DNA from: Scilla litardierei
Lineage: Eukaryota > Streptophyta > Magnoliopsida > Asparagales > Asparagaceae
DNA length: 64,000 nucleotides
NCBI GenBank assembly: GCA_030789695.1
Contig: CM061141.1
Coordinates: forward strand, 169,646,807-169,710,806
Direction: 5' to 3'
The notes under the pieces were generated by a model. It made no database searches, was not told the origin of the DNA, and was given only the letters and a program-made list of their open reading frames with translations. The position numbers and the translations under genes are program-made. How positions within the stretch are numbered: position 1 is the first letter of the stretch; each line of letters starts with the position of its first letter. Shown piece by piece: positions 56,901 to 64,000 of the stretch.

Positions 56901-59900
56901 CCCAATGCCCACAACCCGTAAAATTGTGACTGTTTTGCGCGCTGAGCACAAATGTCTACATTTACCCAAAGTGACCCAGCAGCGTACACAACCTGCAAAA
57001 TTGAGACTATTTTGTGCGCTGACCAAATATGTCTACATTTATCCAAAATTACGCAGCGCTCGCCAGCGCGCAAAATTGTGACCATTTTGCGCGCTGAGAA
57101 AAAATGTCTACATTTAACCAAAATTACTCAGCGCGCATATCCGGCATAATTGTGACTGTTTTTCACTCTGGGCAAAACTGTCTACATTTACCCAAAATTA
57201 CCAGCACACACCCGGCAAAATTGTTACCGTTTTGCGCGCTGGGAAAAAATGTCAACATTTACCCAAAATTACTCAGCCCGAACAATCGGAAAAATTGTGA
57301 ACGTTTTGCGCCCGGAACAAAACTATGTAATTTTCCCAAAATTCCTCAGCGCGCACAACCTGCAAAATTGTTGCTGTTTTGCACATTGACAAAAAATGTC
57401 TACATTTACCCAAAATTACTAGACGCCCACAACCGGAAAAATGGTGACCATTTTGTGCGCGGAGCAAAAAATGTCTACATTTACCAAAATTACCCAGTAC
57501 GCACATCTGGCAAAATTGTGACCGTTTTGCGTGCTGAGCAACAGTGTTTACATTTACCCAAAATTACAAAATAGTCTACATTTAGCCAAAATTACCCAGC
57601 GCGCACAACCAGCAAAATTGTGACCGTTTTGTGTGCTTAGCAAAACTGTCTACATTTCCCCAAAATTACCTAGCGTGTGCACAGCCGGCAAAATTGTGAT
57701 TGTTTTGTGCGCTGCGCAAAAATTGTCTACATGTACCCAAAATTACCCAGCATGCACAACCAGCAAAATTGTGACTGTTTTTGCGCGCTGTGCAAAAATG
57801 TCTACATTTAACCAAAATTACTTGCGCGCATAGCCGGTAAAATTGTGACCGTTTTGCGCGCTGGGCAAAACTGTTTACATTTAAACAAAATTACCAGTAC
57901 ACACCAGGCAAAATTGTGACTGTTTTGCGCGCTAGGCAAAACTGTCTACATTTACCCAAAATTACTAAGCCCCGCACAACCGGCATAATTGTGACTGTTT
58001 CGCGTCCTGTGCAAAACAGTATACATTTGCCCAAAATTATCCAGCGCGCACCCGGCAAACTTGAGACCGTTTTGCGCGCTCAGCAAAAATGTCTACATTT
58101 ATCCAGCGTGCACAGCTGGCAAAATTGTGACTGTTTCGCGTCCTGTGCAAAACAGTATACATTAGCCCAAAATTATCCAGCGCACACCCGACAAAATTGA
58201 GACCGTTTTGCGCGCCGAGCTAAACTGCTTACATTTGACCAAAATTACCAAACGCGCACAATCGGCAAAATAGTGACCGTTTTGCGCGCTGAGCAAAACT
58301 GTCTACATTTTCCAAAAATTACGCAGCGTGCACAATCGGCAAAATTGTGACCGTTTTGCGCACTTAGCAAAACTGTCTACATTTACCTAAAATTACACAG
58401 TGCGCACAACCGGAAAAAATGTTATCGTTTTGCGTGCTGAGCAAAATTGTCTACATTTACCCAAAATTACTCAGCGCGCACAACCCGTAACATTGTGACT
58501 GTTTTACGCACTATGCAAATAATGTCCACATTTACCCAAAGTGACCCAACGTGCACAACCTGCAAAATAGTGACCGTTTTGCGCGTTGACCAAATATGTC
58601 TACATCTACCCAATGTGACTCAGCGCGCACAACCGACAAAATTGTGACTGTTTTGCGCGCTGAGCAAAACTGTCTACATTTACCCAAAAGTACCAACGCG
58701 CACACTCGGCAAAATTGAGACTGTTTTGCGTGCTGGGCAAAACTGTCTACAATTACCCAAAATTACCAGCGTGCACACCCGGCAAAATGGTGACCGTTTT
58801 GTGCGCTGGGCAAAAATGTCTAGTACCCAAAATTCGCAGCGCACACACCCGGCGAAATTGTGACCGTTTTGCGCGCTGGACAAAAATGTCTTCATTTACC
58901 CAAAATTAACAGCGCCCACACCCGGCAAAATTGTTGCTGTTTTGCGCACTGAGAAAAAATGTCAACAATTACCCAAAATTACGCCACCCGCACAACCAGC
59001 AAAATTGTGACAGTTTTGCGCGATGAACAAAACCGTCTACATTTACCCAAAATTACACAGGGCGCATAACCGGCAAAAATGTGACCGTTTTGCGCGCGGG
59101 GCAAAACTGTCTACATTTACCTAAAATTACCCAGCGCACAACCGGCAAAATTGTGACTGTTTTACTCGCTAGGACAATAATGTCTACATTTACCCAAAGT
59201 GACCCAGCGTGCACAACCTGCAAAATTGAGACTGTTTTGCGCGCTGACCAAACATGTCTAAATTTAACCAAAGTGACCCAGCGTGCACTAGCAGCAAAAT
59301 CGTGACCATTTTACGCACAGAGAAAAAATGCATTCATTTAACCAAAATTACTCAGCGCTTATAGTCGTCAAAATTGTAACCGTTTTGCGAGCCGGGCAAA
59401 ACTGTCTACATTTACCCGAAATTACTAGCGCACACACCCGTCAAAATTGTGACCGTTTTGCGCGCGGAGTAAAAATGTCATCATTTGCCCAAAATTACTC
59501 AGCCCGCACAATCGGCAAAATTGTGACCGTCCAAAAATTATCCAGCGTGCACAACCGGTAAAATTGTGACAGTTTTGCGCGCTGAGCAAAACTATCTACA
59601 TTTGGCCAAAATTACAAAGTGCGCACAACCGGAAAAAATGTGACAGTTTTGTGTGCTGGGCAAAACTGTCTACATTTACCTAAAATTACCCACCCCCCAC
59701 ATCCCGCAAAATTGTGATTGTTTTGCGCACTACGCAAATAATGCTTACATTTACCCAAAGTGACCCAGCGCGCACAACCTGCAAAATGGTGACCATTTTG
59801 TGCACTGACCAAACATGTCTACATTTACCCAAAGTGACTCAGCGCGCACAACCGACAAAATTGTGACCGTTTTACGTTCTGAGAAAAATGTCTAAATTTA

Positions 59901-62190
59901 ACCAAAATTACTCAGCGCGCATAGCCGGCAAAATTGTGACCGTTTTGCACACTAGGCAAAACTGTCTACATTTATCCAAAATTACCAGCACGCACACCCT
60001 GCAAAATTGTGACCGTTTAGCGCGCTGAGAAAAAATGTCTACATTTACTCAAAATTACCAGCACACACACCCGGCAAAATTGTGACCATTTTGCGCGCTG
60101 CGAAAAAATGTCAATATTTATCCCAAATTACTCAGCCTGCACTACCGGCAAAATTGTGACCGTTTTTAGCGCTGAACAAAACTGTCTACATTTACCAAAA
60201 ATTACCCAGCGCGCACAACCGTCAAAATTGTGACAGTTTTGCACGCTGAGCTAAACTGTCTACATTCACCAAAAATTACCAAGGGCGCACAACCAGCAAA
60301 AATGTGATCGTTTTGCGCGCTGGGCAAAACTGTCTACATTTGCCCAAAATTACCCAGCGCGCACAATCGGCAAAATTGTAACCGTTTTGCGCGCTATGCA
60401 AATAATGTCTACATTTACCCAAAATTACCCAGTGCACACAACCCACAAAGTTGTGACCGTTTTGGGCGCTGAGCAAAAATGTCTACATTCAAAGTGTCCC
60501 AGCACGCACAACCTACAAAATTGTGACTGTTTTGCGCGCCGGGCAAAACTGTCAACATTTACACAAAATTACCCGGCGCGCACAACCCGCAACATTGTGA
60601 CTGTTTTGCGCGGAGAGCAAAAAGCTCTACATTTAACCAAAATTACTCAACGCGCATAGCCGGCAAAATTGGCACCGTTTTGCGCGCTGGGTAAAACTGT
60701 CTACATTTGCCCAAAATTACCAGCACACATCCGGCAAAATTGTGACCATTTTTCGTGCCGAGGAAAAATGTCAACAATTACCCAAAATTACTCAGCTCGC
60801 ACAACCGGTAAAATTGTGACCATTTTGCGCGCTGTGCAAAAGTGTCTACATTTACCCAAAATTACAAAATAGTCTACTTACCCATCATTACCCAGCATAC
60901 AAAACCGGAAAAATTATGACCGTTTTATGTACTTAGCAAAACTGTCTACATTTACCCAAAATTACCCATCGCGTACAGCGGCCAAATTGTGACTGTTTTG
61001 TGCGCTGCGCAAAAATGTCTATATTTACCCAAAATTATCCAGCGTGCACACCCGGCAAAATTGTGACCATTTTGCGCACTCAGCAAAAATGTCTACATTT
61101 ACCAAAAATTGCTATGTGTGTACAACCGGCAAAAGTTGTGACCGTTTTGCGCACTGGGCAAAAATGTCGACATTTACCCAAAAATATCCAGCGCGCACAG
61201 CCGACAAAAGTGTGACCGTTTTGTGCGCTGAGCTAAACTGCTTGCATTTGGCCAAAATTACACAACATGCACAGTCAGCAAAATTCTGACTGTTTTGCGC
61301 GGTGAGCAAAACTGTCTACATTTTCCAAAAATTACCCAGCGCGCACAACCGGCAAAATTGTGACAGTTTTTCGCTCTGAGAAAAACTGTCTACATTTGGC
61401 CAAAATTACACAGTGTGCACAACCGGCAAAAATGTAACCGTTTTGTGTGCTGGGCAAAACTGTCTACATTTACCCAAAATTACCCAGCGCGCACAACCCG
61501 CAAAATTGTGACTGTTTTGCACACTACGTAAATCATGCCTACATTTACCCAAAGTGACCCAGCGTGAACAACCTGTAAAATTGTGACCGTTTTACACGCT
61601 GACCAAATATGTCTACATTTACCCAAAGTGACTCATCACGCACAACCGACAAAATTGTGACCGTTTTGCACGCTGAGGAAAAATGTCTACATTTAACCAA
61701 AATTACTCAGTGCGCATAGCCGGCAAAATTTTGACCGTTTTGCGCACTAGGCAAAACTATCTACATTTGCCCAAAATTACCAGCGTGCACACCGGCAAAA
61801 TTGTGACCGTTTTGCGCGCTGGACAAAAACTGTCTACATTTAACCAAAATAACCAGCGCGCTCACTCGGCAAAATTGTGACCGTTTTGCGCGCTGGGAAA
61901 AAATGTCAACATTTCCCCAAAATTACTCAGCCTGCACAACCGGCAAAATTGTGACAGTTTTGCGCGCTGAGCAAAACTGTCTAAATTTTCCTAAATTTCC
62001 TCAGCGCGCACAACTTGCAAAATTGTGACCGTTTTGCACGTTGACAAAAAATGTCTACATTTGCCCAAAAATACTCAACGCTCACAACCGGCAAAATGGT
62101 GACCATTTTGCGCGTGGAGCAAAAAATGTCTACATTTAACCAAAATTACTTAGTGCGCACATCCAACAAAATTGTCACCGTTTTGAGTGC
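53996..62190 (+). repeat. Satellite B array, about 110 monomers of about 74 bp
   Basis: The monomer carries AAAATTACCCAGCGCGCAC, AACCGGCAAAATTGTGACCG, TTTTGCGCGCTGAGCAAAA and TGTCTACATTTACCC. Measured spacings of the GTGAC marker near 63061-63281 are 75, 73 and 72 bp. Distinct subtypes exist: CCCAAAGTGACCCAGCG...CCTGC, ACACCCGGCAAAATTG and ACGCAAATAATG. Long-range order recurs after 4.4-4.6 kb. Frames spelling repeated 'STFTQN' or 'CLHLPKIT' peptides are translations of the repeat. Confidence 0.96.
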
Positions 62191-62566
62191 TGGCACGAAC
62201 GGTACCCCAAGTAAGATATAGTTACATACCTTTCGTCTCACGAAGCAGAACACCCACTACAGCTATCACCAACGAAGGAGGGGAGGGATTATCCAAAGGT
62301 AGTGGAGTGGATCCTTCTGCTGATCAGATTGCGATACATCTCGCTAGAACGAGAGCTAGAAGACGAACTAAACTCGCATGCGTTATGCATATAGCTAGCC
62401 GCCGCCTTCTTTCTGAACCTGGATCAAAGTAAGCCAGTTAGTCATTCTGGTAGTGATCCGGGAAAGCCGAAAGCAAGCAGTGAATAACTTATCTCATTAT
62501 TATAAATAAATAATTTCCTATTTCCCTGAGACTATACGCTCAAATGCGGACAAGCGCAATCAAAGT
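62191..62566. other. Foreign insert in satellite B, possibly organellar DNA
   Basis: Satellite breaks at TTTTGAGTGCTGG and resumes at AAAGTGTCTACATTTATCC. The roughly 375 bp between are non-repetitive and more GC-rich. They read CACGAACGGTACCCC, then GGAGGGGAGGGATTATCC, AAGAAGGCGGCGGC in reverse, and GAAAGCCGAAAGCAAGCAG. The style is like plant mitochondrial intergenic DNA, so a nuclear mitochondrial insertion is my best guess. No target duplication or TIR is evident. An 81-codon frame at 62187-62432 is not recognised. Confidence 0.4.
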
Positions 62567-64000
62567 GTCTACATTTATCCAAAATTACCCAGCGCACACA
62601 GCCGGCAAAATTGTGACTGTTTTGCGCGCTGCGCAAAAATTGTCTACATTTACCCAAAATTACCCAGCGTGCACACCCGGCAAAATTGTTCCCGTTTTGC
62701 GCAGTGTGAAAAAATGTCTACATTTACCCAAAATTGCCAAGTGTGCACAACCGGCCAAAATTGTCACCATTTTATGCGCTAAGCACATAATGTCTATATT
62801 TACCCAAAATTACCCAGTGCCCACAACCCACAAAATTGTGACTATTTTGTGCGCTGAGCACAAATGTCTACATTTACCCAAAGTGACCAAGCGCGCAAAA
62901 CCTGCAAAATTGTGACCGTTTTGTGCGCTGACCAAATTTGTCTACATTTACCCAAATTACTTAGTGCGCACAACCAGTAAAAATGAAACCGTTTTGCGTG
63001 CTGGGCAAAAAACTGTTTACATTTACCCAAAATTACACAGCGCGCACAACCTGCAACATTGTGACTGTTTTGCGCACTACGCAAATAATGTCTACATTTA
63101 CACAAAGTGGCCCAGCGTGCACAACCTGCAAAATCGTGACCGTTTTGCACGCTGGGAAAACTGTCTACATTTACCCAAAATAACCAGCGCGCACACCCGG
63201 CAAAATTGTGACAGTTTTGCGCGCTGGGCAAAAATGTCTACATTTACCCAAAAATACCAGCGCACTTACCAGGCTAAATTGTGACCGTTTTGCGCAGTGC
63301 AAAAATGTCTACATTTACCCAAAATTGCCATGTGTGCCCAACCGGTAAAAATTGTGACCATTTTGCGCGCTGAGCAAAAATGTCGATATTTACCCAAAAA
63401 TATCCAACGCGCACAGCCGGCAAAATTGAGACCGTTTTGCGCCCTGCGCATAACATGATACCTTTGCCCAAAATTACGTAAGGCGCACAGCCGGCAAAAT
63501 TGAGACCGTTTTGCGCGCTGAGCAAAACTGCCTACATTTACCCAAAATTACCGAACGCGCACAACCGGCAAAATTGTGACAGTTTTGAGCACTGGGCAAA
63601 ACCGTCTACTTTTACCCAAAATTACCCAGCGCGCACAACCGTCAAAATTGTTACCATTTTACGCGCAAAGCAAATAATGTCTACATTTACCCAGAATTAC
63701 CGAGTGCCCACAACCCGCAAAATTGTGACTGTTCTGTGCGCTGAGCACAAATGTCTACATTTACCCAAGGGACCGAGCGCGCAAAACCTGCAAAATTGTG
63801 ACCGTTTTACGTGCTGTGCAAAAATGTCTTCATTTAACCAAAATTACTCAACGCACATAACCGGCAAAGTTGTGACCGTTTTGCACGCTGGGCAAAACTG
63901 TCTACATTTACCCAAAATTACCAGCGCACATACTAGACAAAATTTTGACTGTTTTGCATGCTGCACAAAAATTTCAACATTTAACCAAAATTACTCAGCC
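62567..64000 (+). repeat. Satellite B array continued
   Basis: About 19 further monomers in the same orientation as before the insert, running off the window end. Confidence 0.95.

Noticed and set aside
54432..63525. Many small frames with 'STFTQNY' or 'CLHLPKIT' peptides as a repeat-protein family
   Set aside because: They are translations of satellite B in several frames, are interrupted often, and have no gene structure.
53996..64000. Regularly spaced repeats as a CRISPR array
   Set aside because: There are no unique spacers. The whole 74-bp unit repeats with divergence, and the setting is a plant satellite.

Overview
The window is nuclear DNA of a flowering plant. The evidence is plant-type LTR retrotransposons, CACTA (En/Spm) transposons with TNP2, DUF4218 and DUF4216 coding remains, pieces of plant genes with introns (H2A.X-type histone, polyamine oxidase, a Raf-like kinase) and two long satellite arrays. 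The species cannot be read from it. I see no intact host gene, rRNA, tRNA or CRISPR array. This is repeat-dense heterochromatin, perhaps pericentromeric or knob-like. Two blocks of exactly 500 N (21751-22250 and 52160-52659) show that it is a scaffold of three contigs: A 1-21750, B 22251-52159, C 52660-64000.

Region 1 (1-7452) is an almost complete, young, non-autonomous Ty3/gypsy retrotransposon of the Tat type, lying on the minus strand. Its two LTRs differ at about 8 of 937 sites. It keeps PBS, PPT and an open gag frame but has no protease, RT, RNase H or integrase. The freed interior holds an antisense gene with its own TATA box and two short introns (Transposase_28-like domain plus coiled coil) and a 90-bp tandem repeat with a palindrome in each unit. 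It is inserted in, or next to, a large minus-strand LTR-like sequence (7453-10244).

Region 2 (10245-24056) holds the right arm of a CACTA element, about 8.5 kb of satellite A (monomer about 147 bp), a truncated copia-like LTR, the first N gap and more satellite A.

Region 3 (24057-39309) is best read as one CACTA element inserted in satellite A. Its transposase gene (minus strand) is dead: two in-frame stops, at least three frameshifts, and a second CACTA (26964-33590, TSD TCT) inserted in the TNP2 reading frame. The nested CACTA carries genomic pieces of at least four plant genes: a protein kinase, an inter-alpha-trypsin-inhibitor-like VWA protein, a polyamine oxidase and exon 1 of an H2A.X-type histone. 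A 1678-bp solo LTR (TSD TTGTC) sits in the outer element's right arm.

Region 4 (39310-53995) is satellite A again, with a second copy of the truncated LTR. The satellite runs in the opposite direction after that LTR. Region 5 (53996-64000) is satellite B, with a monomer of about 74 bp (half of satellite A), long-range higher-order structure and one foreign insert of about 375 bp that looks organellar.

The segments 10245-21750 (contig A) and 35811-51155 (contig B) are about 97-98% alike by eye. They differ by the solo LTR, a GA microsatellite, a two-monomer duplication and a 17-monomer block. They are either a real segmental duplication or two haplotypes placed one after the other by the assembler. 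That must be settled before any copy-number conclusion.
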